From contig CAWUEY030000001.1 of NCBI GenBank assembly GCA_963921245.4, positions 2,170,001 to 2,234,000 of the forward strand: a stretch of 64,000 nucleotides of DNA. The letters run 5' to 3'. This document shows positions 8,078 through 17,753 of the stretch, piece after piece. The stretch comes from JABJGO01 sp963921245 (GTDB lineage Bacteria > Pseudomonadota > Alphaproteobacteria > Rhodospirillales > Casp-alpha2). Both the position numbers and the translations under genes were made by a program. Within the stretch, counting starts at the first letter, position 1. Each line of letters opens with the position of its first letter. Below the pieces are notes generated by a model. That model did not search any database and was not told where the DNA came from. It was given only the letters and a program-made list of their open reading frames with translations.

Positions 8078-8587
8078 ATGACATTGAGCGGCTTTACACG
8101 GCTTGGGCTGACATGGGCGGGCGTTACGCTGGTGCTTGATCAGGTAACAAAATGGATCATGATGTTGTCGGTCCTGAACCCGCCGCAAGTCATCACCATT
8201 ACCCCGTTTTTTAACCTGGTGGTGGCCTGGAATCGGGGTGTCAGTTTCGGCATGTTCGACTCCAGCTCCCCTTATAACGCATGGGTTCTCTCCTCTATCG
8301 CCGTGATCATTGTCATTTTTTTGTATCGATGGTTGCGCAAGCTAACCGTAAAATATCAGGCCTGTGCCGTTGGCCTAATCATTGGTGGGGCTTTGGGAAA
8401 TGTGATTGATCGCATAATCCACGGCGCTGTATACGATTTTTTAGATTTTCATGTCGCAGGCTATCATTGGCCAGCGTTCAATGTTGCCGATTCTGGAATT
8501 TGTACAGGTGCTGTCATTCTCGTTCTTGATTCTATCTTCTCAAAATCGGAAAATGGGACTGTCGATAGGAAACCGGATAACCCATGA
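8078..8587 (+). CDS. lspA: Lipoprotein signal peptidase (signal peptidase II)
   Basis: A 169-residue inner-membrane aspartyl protease that cleaves prolipoprotein signal peptides. It has the family pattern of four hydrophobic segments, DQVTKW near the N-terminus, WNRGVSFGMF, and the catalytic Asp residues in GNVIDR and FNVADS. It starts 13 bp after ileS behind a GGAG ribosome site and overlaps the next gene by 4 bp (ATGA). The next gene encodes a lipoprotein that would be one of its substrates. Confidence 0.95.
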   Translation: MTLSGFTRLGLTWAGVTLVLDQVTKWIMMLSVLNPPQVITITPFFNLVVAWNRGVSFGMFDSSSPYNAWVLSSIAVIIVIFLYRWLRKLTVKYQACAVGLIIGGALGNVIDRIIHGAVYDFLDFHVAGYHWPAFNVADSGICTGAVILVLDSIFSKSENGTVDRKPDNP

Positions 8588-9138
8588 AGCTTAAATCAAT
8601 TCTAATCCCTCTTGCGGCGGCCTGCCTTCTGGGCGCGTGTTCAAATGCCCGCGAAGCCTTGATTCCCAGCAAAAAGGCCCCGGATGAGTTTGCCGTGTAT
8701 ACACGCGCCCCCCTGGTCGTGCCGCCGGAGTTTGATCTGAGAGCACCTGCCCCCGGTCAGGAACGCCCGCAAAGCGTCAATCCCAAGGATATCGCCGAGC
8801 AGGCTGTTCTCGGCTCTGATGGCGGAAATGCTTCAGCAGCCCAACCCGTTACACCGGGCGTGCAGGCCCTGCTGGATAATACAGGCGCTTCACAGGCGGA
8901 CCCCTCCATTCGCCAACTCGTGAACGAGGAAACCTCAATCCTGGCGATAGAGGACAAGACCCTGACCGAAACAATTATCTTCTGGAATACGCCGACGGAA
9001 TACGGGGCTGAAGTCAACGCCGAAGAAGAAGCAAAACGGATCCAGGAAAATCAGGCATTGGGACAACCGTTGACCACGGGGGAAGTCCCGACAATCGAGA
9101 AGAAAAACAAAGGCATTTTAGAGGATGTGTTTGAGTAA
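8584..9138 (+). CDS. DUF3035 family lipoprotein
   Basis: A 184-residue predicted lipoprotein. The signal peptide ends in a lipobox LGAC with Cys19 as the lipid attachment site. The mature part is soluble, rich in Pro, Ala and Glu, and includes the conserved stretch APLVVPPEFDLRAP typical of the alphaproteobacterial DUF3035 family. It most likely sits in the outer membrane facing the periplasm. Its function is not established. Translation is coupled to lspA by an ATGA overlap, and a pair of M16 peptidases follows. Confidence 0.8.
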   Translation: MKLKSILIPLAAACLLGACSNAREALIPSKKAPDEFAVYTRAPLVVPPEFDLRAPAPGQERPQSVNPKDIAEQAVLGSDGGNASAAQPVTPGVQALLDNTGASQADPSIRQLVNEETSILAIEDKTLTETIIFWNTPTEYGAEVNAEEEAKRIQENQALGQPLTTGEVPTIEKKNKGILEDVFE

Positions 9139-9220
9139 GCGGGTGCAAAAACGTGGCGACCTTTTTGGCAGGCAATGCGTCTTGCCATCCCGGTGTCGAT
9201 AGGGTTCCATCCCGGTCACG

Positions 9221-10594
9221 ATGTTCACACGAATTCACCGCACCGCTTTTCTGTTTCTGACACTCCTGGTGTTTTTAGCAGGGATTTCGTTGGTACGAGA
9301 TGCCCGCGCCGGGGTCTTTTTTCCGGAGACGTTCTTTCTGGAAAACGGCATGCAGGTGGTTGTTGTTTCCAACCATCGCGTTCCCGTGGTTACCCACATG
9401 GTTTGGTACAAGGTGGGCTCCGCGGATGAGGAACCGGGCGAATCCGGCATTGCCCATCTTCTCGAACACCTCATGTTCAAGGGTACGCCGTCTTTCCCTG
9501 ATGGCGCGTTTTCGAAAATTCTCGCCCGCAACGGTGGACGGGAAAACGCCTTTACCTATTATGATTACACCGGATACTACCAGACCGTCGCCAAGGATTT
9601 TCTCGAACTGGTCATGGAAATGGAAGCGGACCGGATGACCAATCTGGTCCTCACACCGGAACAGATTGAAACAGAGATTCTGGTGGTTCTTGAGGAGCGC
9701 CGCACGAGAGTAGATAACAGTCCCGCCGCAATTCTGGGCGAACAGATAAACGCATCCCTGTTTATCAACTATCCCTATCGACAACCTATCATCGGGTGGG
9801 AACATGAAATCAGACAACTGGATTATGATGCGCTTATGGCGTTCTACAAACGGTGGTATGCACCCAACAACGCGATCCTGATTGTTGGTGGTGATATTAC
9901 CGCCGACCAATTGCGCCCGCTTGCCGAAAAGTATTACGGCTCGATCCCGCGCGCGAATATGCCTGAACGCGGGCGCCCGAGCGAACCACCGCATCACGCG
10001 GAACAGCAGGTTGTTTACCACGATGAACGCGTGCGCCAACCTTCCTGGCAGCGGGTTTACCTTGCCCCGAGCTACGTTACAGGTGCCACCGAGCACGCCT
10101 ATCCGCTGGAGATTCTGGCCGATGTCCTGGGCGGCGGTTCGACAAGCCGACTGTACCGTAGCCTGATTATCGACAGGCAACTGGCCGTAAGCGCCGGCGC
10201 CTACTACGATCCCGGCGTTTTAGGCCCGGCGAAGTTCGGATTTTATGCGTCGCCCAGACCGGGTGTTGAAATGACAGAGCTCGTCGCCGCCATTGACCAT
10301 GAAATTGAAAAAATATTTGAAAATGGCATTTCTCAAGAAGAACTGGAGCGCGCGGTGCGCTCCATGAACGCGAGTGCCATCTATGCACGGGACTCCCTGA
10401 CAGCCGGTGCCCGGGTGTTCGGTTCCGCCCTGACGTCGGGTCAGACCATAGAAGATGTGGAAAGCTGGCCGGATCGGGTTGCCCTTGTCACCGTGGACGA
10501 GGTCACAGAGGCCGCCAAAGCTGTTTTCGTATTGAAAAACGCGGTCTCTGCCGAACTGTTGCGCAAGGAACAGGGGCCTGCTTGGAATGAGTAA
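9221..10594 (+). CDS. M16 zinc peptidase, catalytic type
   Basis: A 457-residue insulinase-family peptidase with an N-terminal signal peptide, so it probably acts in the periplasm. The inverted zinc motif HLLEH is present in GIAHLLEHLMFKGT. The downstream Glu needed for zinc binding fits the LEERRTRVDN region. Two homologous halves are visible. The product is paired with the next gene, which lacks the zinc motif. Such catalytic/non-catalytic pairs resemble the mitochondrial processing peptidase and the bacterial PqqL/YmxG-type pairs. The genes overlap by 8 bp, which argues for a heterodimer. Confidence 0.9.
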   Translation: MFTRIHRTAFLFLTLLVFLAGISLVRDARAGVFFPETFFLENGMQVVVVSNHRVPVVTHMVWYKVGSADEEPGESGIAHLLEHLMFKGTPSFPDGAFSKILARNGGRENAFTYYDYTGYYQTVAKDFLELVMEMEADRMTNLVLTPEQIETEILVVLEERRTRVDNSPAAILGEQINASLFINYPYRQPIIGWEHEIRQLDYDALMAFYKRWYAPNNAILIVGGDITADQLRPLAEKYYGSIPRANMPERGRPSEPPHHAEQQVVYHDERVRQPSWQRVYLAPSYVTGATEHAYPLEILADVLGGGSTSRLYRSLIIDRQLAVSAGAYYDPGVLGPAKFGFYASPRPGVEMTELVAAIDHEIEKIFENGISQEELERAVRSMNASAIYARDSLTAGARVFGSALTSGQTIEDVESWPDRVALVTVDEVTEAAKAVFVLKNAVSAELLRKEQGPAWNE

Positions 10595-11930
10595 AGCCGG
10601 AATACCCGTTTTCCGAAGAATTGCTGTCTTGATGCTGGGCGGATGGGTCCTGTTTTCAACCCCGGACGCCGCATCTGCCATTGACGTTCAGGAAGTCACC
10701 AGCCAGCAAGGTATTCAGGCCCTGCTGGTGGAAGACCATAGCAACCCGATTATCGCGCTTCGGCTGGCGTTTCGGGGCGGGGCGGGGCTTGATCCCGCGG
10801 GCAAGGCCGGTCTCGCCAATATGGTCTCCGGCCTGATTGATGAAGGTGCCGGTGATCTGGACAGCCAGGCCTTTCAGGGCAGACTGGAGGACCTCTCCAT
10901 CACTCTGAGCTTCAGTGCATCCCATGACAATTTTCGCGGGAGCCTGACCACGTTGCGTGAAAATCGCGGCGCGGCATTTAATCTCCTGAAGATAGCGTTG
11001 TTACACCCGCGTTTCGACCCAGAGCCGATAGACCGCATCAGAAATCAAATCCTGGCCGGTATCCGAACACAATCGCAAGACCCCGACAGCATTGCCGGCA
11101 AAACACTCTTCAAAACCATTTTTGGTGAGCATCCATACGCCCGCCCGCGACAGGGCACCGAGGAAACCGTAGCGGCGATTGGTGTGAATGATCTCAAGGC
11201 ATTTACAAAAAGCCGATTAGGCAAGGACAACCTTGTGGTTGGGGTTGTCGGCGCTATAACAAAAGATGAGCTGAGCGCCGCTCTCGATACGGTTTTCGGT
11301 GATTTGCCCGAACAGGCATCTCCGTGGGCGTTGCCAGAAATTCGCCCCACCCTTGATGGCGGTGTTCATTTTACCGGGCTGAATGTTGCTCAAAGCAGTA
11401 TTTTGTTTGTTCAGGAGGGCTTGCGACGGTCTGATCCTGATTACTACGCCGCCTATGTTTTGAACTATATCCTGGGTGGTGGAACTTTTGTTTCTCGACT
11501 GTACACAGAAGTGCGGGAGAAACGGGGACTGGCCTATTCCGTCTATAGCTATCTCTCGCCCTATGATGTCACCGCATTGTACCTGGGAGGTGCCGGAACC
11601 GCAGCGGAGCGCGTTCAAGAAACTCTTGATGTCGTTCAGGATGAATGGCGTCGCTTGCGCGACCGCGGTGTTACCCAACAGGAACTTGATGGCGCCAAAA
11701 CCTATCTAACGGGGTCATATCCGCTGAGGTTTTCGTCCAGCGGTGCCATCGCCAATATGCTCGTCGGCATTCAACTCAGTGATCTTGGATCCGACTACTT
11801 CAATATCCGAAACGATCTGATCAATCAGGTAACCCTGGACGATGTAAACCGGCTGGCACGCACGCTGATTTCTCCTGATTCGCTGACTTTTGTGGTGGTG
11901 GGGAAAAATACATCTGCGCCAACCGAATAA
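10587..11930 (+). CDS. M16 peptidase-like subunit without zinc site
   Basis: A 447-residue secreted M16 family protein. At the place of HxxEH it has GLANMVSGLIDEGAG, so it lacks the zinc ligands. It keeps the C-terminal substrate-positioning motif REKRGLAYSVYS, the R/Y pair found in partner subunits. It therefore probably works as the substrate-binding half of a heterodimer with the preceding peptidase. An N-terminal signal segment is present (VLMLGGWVLFSTPDAASA). Confidence 0.88.
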   Translation: MSKAGIPVFRRIAVLMLGGWVLFSTPDAASAIDVQEVTSQQGIQALLVEDHSNPIIALRLAFRGGAGLDPAGKAGLANMVSGLIDEGAGDLDSQAFQGRLEDLSITLSFSASHDNFRGSLTTLRENRGAAFNLLKIALLHPRFDPEPIDRIRNQILAGIRTQSQDPDSIAGKTLFKTIFGEHPYARPRQGTEETVAAIGVNDLKAFTKSRLGKDNLVVGVVGAITKDELSAALDTVFGDLPEQASPWALPEIRPTLDGGVHFTGLNVAQSSILFVQEGLRRSDPDYYAAYVLNYILGGGTFVSRLYTEVREKRGLAYSVYSYLSPYDVTALYLGGAGTAAERVQETLDVVQDEWRRLRDRGVTQQELDGAKTYLTGSYPLRFSSSGAIANMLVGIQLSDLGSDYFNIRNDLINQVTLDDVNRLARTLISPDSLTFVVVGKNTSAPTE

Positions 11931-11999
11931 CCCGTTGAGTCCCATATGCTTTTGCCCACAAGGCTGGTTGACGGATGGTGCGTCTGCTAGTTTTCGCCC

Positions 12000-13610
12000 A
12001 TGATTGCAGAATCCAAAACAAGAGATAAACTTTTGAAATCCCTGAGCGTTCAGGCCGAAACGCTCGGCGGCGAACGCATTCGCAGGTTGTTCAGGGATAA
12101 TCCCGATCGGTTTGATCAGTGGTCGTTCCAGAGCGGCGGGTTGTTCGTGGATTTCTCAAAGAACCTCATAGACGAGAACGCCCTGGCCACTTTGCTTGAT
12201 TTGGCGCGCGCCATGGACCTGGAAGATTGGCGCAGGGCAATGTTTGCGGGCGATATTGTCAATCAATCCGAACAACGCACCGCCCTGCATGTAGCATTGA
12301 GACATTCCGGGGGAATAGAGCCTCATGTCGCCCATCCGGAAATCGAGGAACAGATTGCCGCAGCGCTCGATCAAATGGAACGTATTTCCTCTCGTCTTAG
12401 AAACGCGCAATGGATCGGTGCCGGGGGTGATCCTATCACTGACGTCGTCCATATTGGTATCGGCGGCTCCATTCTGGGTCCTTTAGCCGCTGTTCGCGCC
12501 CTCAGTTGCGATGAAGGCACATTTCCCAGGATTCATTTTGTTTCCAATGTGGATGCTTCGGCGCTGATGACTGTACTCAACAAACTGAACCCCAGAACGA
12601 CCCTGATCAATATTGTTTCAAAGAGTTTCACAACCCCTGAAACCCTGACCAACGGGATGACCGCGCGGCAATGGCTTGCATCAGCGGTCCCGGAAGCGGC
12701 ATTGGACAGGCATATGATTGCGATCACCGCCAATCAGGCGATGGCCAGGGAGTTCGGTATAGCCCCGGAAAACATTCTCACGTTCTGGGATTGGGTCGGC
12801 GGACGCTTTTCATTGTGGTCCACGGTCGGATTGCCGATTGCGATCGCTGTTGGCATGGACAGTTTTCGTCGATTACTGAACGGTGCGGCGGCCATGGACG
12901 CACACTTTCTGAAGACCCCTTTGAACAAAAATCTACCCGTCCTGCTTGCATTGATCGGGATATGGAATACAAATTTCCTCAACATTTCCGCCCATGCGGT
13001 ACTCCCTTACGACGACCGTCTGCGACGTCTACCGGCACATATCCAGCAACTGGAAATGGAGAGCACGGGAAAGAGTGTGGACAGGCATGGACATCCGGTT
13101 GAGCAGAAAACCGCACCCATTGTCTTCGGCATGGCGGGCACCGATGCCCAACATACTTTTTTTCAGGCTGTCCACCAGGGCACCCATCCGGTTTCTGCCG
13201 ATTTTATTGGATGCCTTCAGGATGACTTTGACGATACGCGCCACCACAATCAATTGCTTGCCAATATGTTTGCCCAGTCCGAAGCGCTTATGGTGGGCTG
13301 GTCCGCACCCGATGAAGAAGGCAGGAAGGAAAAAGTCTGTCCCGGAAACAGGCCGAGCACGACAATCCTTCTCGACTCCATGAGCCCCGAAAATCTGGGG
13401 ATGCTTTTCGCCCTATATGAACACAAGGTCTTCGTTCAAGGTGTGGTCTGGGGTATCAACCCCTTCGACCAATGGGGTGTTGAACTGGGTAAAAAACTGG
13501 CCGGGGATATTCTTGCCGAGTTGTCAGGCAGTAAGCCGTCTGGCAACCATGATCCGTCAACATCCGCCCTGATTAGACGATATCTCGACTATCAGAGAAC
13601 CCGATCATGA
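12000..13610 (+). CDS. pgi: Glucose-6-phosphate isomerase
   Basis: A 536-residue cytoplasmic isomerase interconverting glucose 6-phosphate and fructose 6-phosphate. Both family signatures are visible: IGIGGSILGPLAAVRAL, the SIS-domain sugar phosphate site, and a C-terminal GINPFDQWGVELGK segment containing the second signature. The catalytic Glu/His region near LEMESTGKSVDRHG is intact. The ATG at 12000 lies 70 bp after the M16 pair. The stop overlaps the mutL start (ATGA), so pgi and mutL are translationally coupled. Confidence 0.95.
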   Translation: MIAESKTRDKLLKSLSVQAETLGGERIRRLFRDNPDRFDQWSFQSGGLFVDFSKNLIDENALATLLDLARAMDLEDWRRAMFAGDIVNQSEQRTALHVALRHSGGIEPHVAHPEIEEQIAAALDQMERISSRLRNAQWIGAGGDPITDVVHIGIGGSILGPLAAVRALSCDEGTFPRIHFVSNVDASALMTVLNKLNPRTTLINIVSKSFTTPETLTNGMTARQWLASAVPEAALDRHMIAITANQAMAREFGIAPENILTFWDWVGGRFSLWSTVGLPIAIAVGMDSFRRLLNGAAAMDAHFLKTPLNKNLPVLLALIGIWNTNFLNISAHAVLPYDDRLRRLPAHIQQLEMESTGKSVDRHGHPVEQKTAPIVFGMAGTDAQHTFFQAVHQGTHPVSADFIGCLQDDFDDTRHHNQLLANMFAQSEALMVGWSAPDEEGRKEKVCPGNRPSTTILLDSMSPENLGMLFALYEHKVFVQGVVWGINPFDQWGVELGKKLAGDILAELSGSKPSGNHDPSTSALIRRYLDYQRTRS

Positions 13611-15445
13611 CCCTTCGCGTTTTACCCGATACACTTGTCAACCAGATTGCGGCCGGCGAAGTGGTGGAACGGCCCTCATCCGTGGTCAAGGAGCTTGTTG
13701 AAAACAGTATTGATGCCGGTGCCAAATCCATTGATGTGGTTATCAGGGATGGTGGGCAGACCTTGATATCCGTTGATGATGACGGCGGCGGCATGAGTCC
13801 GGAGGAACTTGAGCTCTGTGTCGAACGACACGCCACATCAAAACTACCCGACGAAAATCTGGTTTCAATTGTCACGCTCGGGTTCCGGGGCGAAGCTCTG
13901 CCTTCCATTGGCGGGGTCGCACGCCTGAGCATTTTTTCCCGCACGCCGCAGGCGGATACCGGCTGGCAGATCAGTCTGGAAGGCGGCCATAAACACAACC
14001 CCGAACCCACAGCCCGAAACAAGGGCACCCGGGTTGAGGTTCGCGATCTCTTTTACGCGACACCCGCCAGATTGAAATTCCTCAAAACGCCGAGAACCGA
14101 GCAAAACCATGTTGTTGAAATTCTCAATCGGTTAGCGATGGCGCATCCGGATGTTGCGTTTACCCTTTCCGACGGCAGCCGTAGCGTGATCAATCTGGTG
14201 CCGGTTCAGGGTGACCTGTTTTCAGCGAGATTTGAACGACTGAAATCCATCATGGGACGGGAGTTCGCAGAAAACGCCCTGCACATAGACGCCGAACGGG
14301 AAAACATCCGGCTCACAGGGTTTGCATCATTGCCGACGTTGAACCGGGGCAACGCGGCGATGCAGTTCTTCTTTGTCAGTGGGCGACCGGTCCGCGACAG
14401 GTTATTGGTTGGTGCCTTGCGCGGTGCCTATCGCGACTTTCTGGCCGGTAATCGTCATCCCCTTGTCGCGCTGTTTCTCGATATCCCGCCTGAACAGGTT
14501 GATGTCAACGTCCATCCGGCAAAGACCGAAGTACGGTTCCGGGATGCGGGCCTCGTTCGCGGGCTGATTGTCAGCGCCCTGAAACATGCGCTGGCCGCCG
14601 CGGGCCACCGCGCCGCTACAACGACCGCCGGCGCGGCCCTCGGTGCATTTCGCCCGGGGGCTACCCCATCCTCGCCAGCCATAGGAGCCTATTCTTTGCC
14701 ACGGGCAACGACAGGCCCCGGCCACCGCAGCCCGGGCCTGATGGAAGGAAACACCGCTTTTCACCAGCCTTTTCCCAACCTGAATGACCAACCCGATGCC
14801 CGCCCACCGGAACCATTTGCGAATATAGAAACACCCTATAGCGCCGCCGATCAGCAAGCCAATGCCTACCCCTTAGGCGTGGCGCGCGCGCAATTGCATA
14901 AAACCTACGTTGTTGCACAAACGCACGATGGAATCGTCATCGTCGATCAACATGCCGCGCACGAACGACTGGTTCATGAACGGATCAAGAAATCTCTGGC
15001 TGAGGATGGTGTCGCCCGTCAGGGTCTGCTTATTCCGGAGGTTGTCGAGATGGATCAACCCGCCGTAGACCGTGTCATGGCGCGCGCGGCGGAACTGGCG
15101 GAACTGGGCCTGATTATCGAATCCTTCGGCGCGGAAACGATCGTTGTTCGGGAAACCCCGGCGCTCCTAGGTGAGATGAATGTCAAAGCCCTGCTACAGG
15201 ATCTGGCGGACGACCTAGCAGAGCTCGAAGATACCATCGCGCTGAAAAACCGTCTGGGCGACGTTTGTGCAACCATGGCCTGTCACGGCAGTATCCGGGC
15301 CGGACGGCAACTGAACGGCGAGGAAATGAACGCCTTGTTACGGGAAATGGAAAATACGCCGCATTCCGGGCAGTGCAGCCACGGGCGTCCCACGTATGTA
15401 GAGCTTAAACTAGAGGACATCGAAAAACTGTTTGGCCGCCGATGA
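13607..15445 (+). CDS. mutL: DNA mismatch repair protein MutL
   Basis: A 612-residue protein with the GHKL ATPase domain at the N-terminus (IAAGEVVERPSSVVKELVEN, DAGAKSIDV, GFRGEALPSI, NKGTRVEVRDLF). A variable linker at about residues 330-420 joins it to the C-terminal dimerisation domain, beginning near YVVAQTHDGIVIVDQHAAHE. A DQHAAHER motif and CSHGRP near the end resemble endonuclease-type MutL proteins. It links MutS mismatch recognition to strand excision. The gene looks complete, so the many tandem duplications in this window are not explained by loss of MutL. Confidence 0.95.
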   Translation: MTLRVLPDTLVNQIAAGEVVERPSSVVKELVENSIDAGAKSIDVVIRDGGQTLISVDDDGGGMSPEELELCVERHATSKLPDENLVSIVTLGFRGEALPSIGGVARLSIFSRTPQADTGWQISLEGGHKHNPEPTARNKGTRVEVRDLFYATPARLKFLKTPRTEQNHVVEILNRLAMAHPDVAFTLSDGSRSVINLVPVQGDLFSARFERLKSIMGREFAENALHIDAERENIRLTGFASLPTLNRGNAAMQFFFVSGRPVRDRLLVGALRGAYRDFLAGNRHPLVALFLDIPPEQVDVNVHPAKTEVRFRDAGLVRGLIVSALKHALAAAGHRAATTTAGAALGAFRPGATPSSPAIGAYSLPRATTGPGHRSPGLMEGNTAFHQPFPNLNDQPDARPPEPFANIETPYSAADQQANAYPLGVARAQLHKTYVVAQTHDGIVIVDQHAAHERLVHERIKKSLAEDGVARQGLLIPEVVEMDQPAVDRVMARAAELAELGLIIESFGAETIVVRETPALLGEMNVKALLQDLADDLAELEDTIALKNRLGDVCATMACHGSIRAGRQLNGEEMNALLREMENTPHSGQCSHGRPTYVELKLEDIEKLFGRR

Positions 15446-15449
15446 ACGC

Positions 15450-16013
15450 TCACCGGGGGCGCATAAAAGATACCCGCGTGTCACCAAAATCCCGCTGATC
15501 CAGCAACACCACACACTCAAGCCCAGCGACTGTTGCTGCTTTTTCCGCCTCCACGACGATCATAGCCTTTGGGCTGATCCACTGTTTCGCTATGAGCCGT
15601 GGCAGCCCGTATGAGATGAGCCGTTGGCCATAGGGAGGGTCGAGAAAGGCAATATCGGCACCGCCATCCAGCTCTGCCGTCGGATTGGACAGGCGCCTGG
15701 CGTCCTGACCAATCACGCGAACCTTTTCCTCGATACCGAACCGCCGGGCGTTTTCCTGTATGCATTGCCGCGCACAGGCGGCGCGCTCAACAAAGACACC
15801 GAAGGCGGCACCGCGAGAAAGGGCTTCCAACCCTAATGCGCCCGAGCCTGCAAATACATCGAGAACAAGAGCCCCGCCGAAATCCACGTGGTGCCGCCCG
15901 CCCACGAGGATGTTGAAGATTGATTCCCGAACGCGATCAGATGTCGGGCGGGTCGCGCCGCCTTTTGGCGTAACCAGCTTCCTGCCACCGAATTCACCCG
16001 CAATTACGCGCAT
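15450..16013 (-). CDS. rsmD: 16S rRNA guanine-N2 methyltransferase RsmD
   Basis: A 187-residue SAM-dependent methyltransferase that modifies G966 of 16S rRNA. It starts MRVIAGEFGGRKL, typical of RsmD. The SAM-binding motif is VLDVFAGSGALGLEALSRGA and the catalytic motif is DPPYG. The gene converges on mutL with only 4 bp between the stops. It lies just downstream of the pseudouridine synthase gene on the same strand, making a two-gene rRNA modification unit. Confidence 0.95.
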   Translation of the reverse strand: MRVIAGEFGGRKLVTPKGGATRPTSDRVRESIFNILVGGRHHVDFGGALVLDVFAGSGALGLEALSRGAAFGVFVERAACARQCIQENARRFGIEEKVRVIGQDARRLSNPTAELDGGADIAFLDPPYGQRLISYGLPRLIAKQWISPKAMIVVEAEKAATVAGLECVVLLDQRDFGDTRVSFMRPR

Positions 16014-16033
16014 TGCCCAACCCGCTTCGTAAA

Positions 16034-16810
16034 CTAGCTCAGGTCCAGGGTGGCAGGAACACTGTCTTTAAGCACACGCCGCGCGACGACAGCCACAGCG
16101 CCTTTTTCCATTTTGCCAAGTTGAAAAGGGCCATACCCCGTTCGGATCAGCCGGGATACAGAGAGCTCAAGATGCTCCATCACTTTTCGGATTTCTCTGT
16201 TTTTACCCTCCGTCAGGGAAACCGAGAGCCAGGCATTGGCACCAAGCTTGCGGTCCAGCTTTGCCGTGATGGCACCATATCGAATACCGGATACCGTGAC
16301 GCCTTTCACCAACTGTTTCAGGGACTTTTCACTTACCCGACCATTAACACGAACCCGGTATCGACGAATCCAGCCGGTTTCGGGTTTTTCCATGTGCCGG
16401 GCCAGTTCACCGTTGTTGGTCAGCAGCAAAAGCCCCTCGGAAGTCATATCGAGACGACCTACAGTGACAACACGTGGAAGATGGTGCGGCAATCGCTCAA
16501 AGATTGTCGGGCGGCCCGCCGGATCATTGTTACTGACGAGCAGGCCCGCGGGTTTGTGATATCGCCAGAGCCTGGTTTCCTGTCGCGCGCCAATAACCGT
16601 GCCATCAACGCTAATGGTTGCGCTCTTTCCGACCTTGAAGGCCGGAGAGTCCAATGTCACGCCATCAACCACAACCCGTCCCTCGGCGATCCAGCGTTCA
16701 GCCTCACGCCGCGAGCACAGTCCGGCACGCGCCATGACCTTGGCAATCCGGTCCCCGGAACCAGGCGCGACGGCGGCGGTATCTTTCGTACCCTGATTGT
16801 CCTGTTTCAC
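16034..16810 (-). CDS. RluB/RsuA-type rRNA pseudouridine synthase
   Basis: A 258-residue protein with an N-terminal S4 RNA-binding domain (RIAKVMARAGLCSRREAERW) and a RsuA/RluB catalytic domain with the active Asp in VGRLDMTSEGLLLLTNNGEL. It isomerises a uridine in rRNA, probably of 23S rRNA given the resemblance to RluB, though RluE or RsuA cannot be excluded. The start is a GTG at 16810. It is divergent from tadA; the two 5' ends are 124 bp apart. Confidence 0.9.
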   Translation of the reverse strand: MKQDNQGTKDTAAVAPGSGDRIAKVMARAGLCSRREAERWIAEGRVVVDGVTLDSPAFKVGKSATISVDGTVIGARQETRLWRYHKPAGLLVSNNDPAGRPTIFERLPHHLPRVVTVGRLDMTSEGLLLLTNNGELARHMEKPETGWIRRYRVRVNGRVSEKSLKQLVKGVTVSGIRYGAITAKLDRKLGANAWLSVSLTEGKNREIRKVMEHLELSVSRLIRTGYGPFQLGKMEKGAVAVVARRVLKDSVPATLDLS

Positions 16811-16934
16811 GGGTAATCCATCGATCTGTCATCCCCGCGCGGAGACTATCAGGATTCTCTGTTTGCGCAACGTCGATGACCTTGACTCTGACCTTGACCT
16901 TGACCAGGACAATTCCAATCTGCACGGTATCGCC

Positions 16935-17402
16935 ATGAACGCCACAACCTGCAAATCTACCCGATTCATGGAACAGGCCATGAGGTTGGCGCAAGAAGCC
17001 TTCGATACGGGCGACGTGCCCGTGGGGGCCGTGATTGTTCACGCGCCTACAGGCACGGTCGTATCAGAGGCCCGCAATGAAAAAGAATACCGTTATGATC
17101 CGACCGCCCATGCAGAGATTCTGGCCATTCGCGCGGCGTGCGACAATAGACAATCCCCGCGTCTTCAGGACTGCGACATGTACGTCACCCTGGAGCCCTG
17201 CGCCATGTGTGCAACGGCCATTTCATTGGCTCGAGTCCGCCGCCTGTATTTTGCGGCCTATGATCCGAAAGGGGGCGGTGTCGACCATGGGCCGCGTATT
17301 TTTCAGCAACCCACCTGTCATCACACACCGGAAGTCATCGGCGGCATCATGGAAGAAGCCGCTTCCGGCATACTGAAAGCTTTTTTTCAGGGCAAACGCT
17401 AG
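16935..17402 (+). CDS. tadA: tRNA-specific adenosine deaminase
   Basis: A 155-residue cytidine deaminase-fold enzyme. The zinc site is HAE (in DPTAHAEILAI) and PCAMC (in TLEPCAMCATAIS), and GDVPVGAVIV is the usual N-terminal strand. TadA converts A34 to inosine in tRNA-Arg(ACG). ATG 16935 gives the family N-terminus; longer frames begin inside the pseudouridine synthase region. The spacer just upstream contains a small GACCTT/GACCTTGAC direct repeat. The gene converges on the DUF1244 gene with only 15 bp between them. Confidence 0.93.
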   Translation: MNATTCKSTRFMEQAMRLAQEAFDTGDVPVGAVIVHAPTGTVVSEARNEKEYRYDPTAHAEILAIRAACDNRQSPRLQDCDMYVTLEPCAMCATAISLARVRRLYFAAYDPKGGGVDHGPRIFQQPTCHHTPEVIGGIMEEAASGILKAFFQGKR

Positions 17403-17417
17403 CAAAACCGCCGCGTG

Positions 17418-17735
17418 TCAGTTGTGGCCGCTGATCCGGGCATGGAGCGGTTTTGTCTCATCGAACATCCGCTTTTGCGCGTCCGTTGCCGGTGCCTGAT
17501 GGTTGGACTTCCATTCATCATAGGTCATGCCATAAACGATTTCCCGGGCGGCATCGTAATCAAGCGGTTCGCCTCTTTCTCCGGCGGCGGCCATATACCA
17601 CTTGGACAAACAATTGCGACAGAACCCGGCCAGATTCATCAAATCAATATTCTGTACATCCTTGCGGTTTTGCAGGTGTTCGACCAGGCCGCGAAAGGCC
17701 GCTGCTTCTATTTCTGTCCGTGTTTTATCATCCAT
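17418..17735 (-). CDS. DUF1244 family protein
   Basis: A 105-residue soluble protein matching the small DUF1244 family: helical N-terminus FRGLVEHLQNRKDVQNIDLM, the segment GFCRNCLSKWY with a CxxC pair, and VYGMTYDEWK. No function is established. It lies immediately downstream of purD on the same strand with a short gap and may be co-transcribed with it. Confidence 0.85.
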   Translation of the reverse strand: MDDKTRTEIEAAAFRGLVEHLQNRKDVQNIDLMNLAGFCRNCLSKWYMAAAGERGEPLDYDAAREIVYGMTYDEWKSNHQAPATDAQKRMFDETKPLHARISGHN

Positions 17736-17753
17736 CTCAACGCTCTCCTGATG

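Noticed and set aside
9275..10180. A 301-codon open frame antisense to the M16 peptidase
   Set aside because: The sense strand holds a complete peptidase with a zinc motif; the antisense frame has no recognisable domain or ribosome site and is expected in GC-rich coding DNA.
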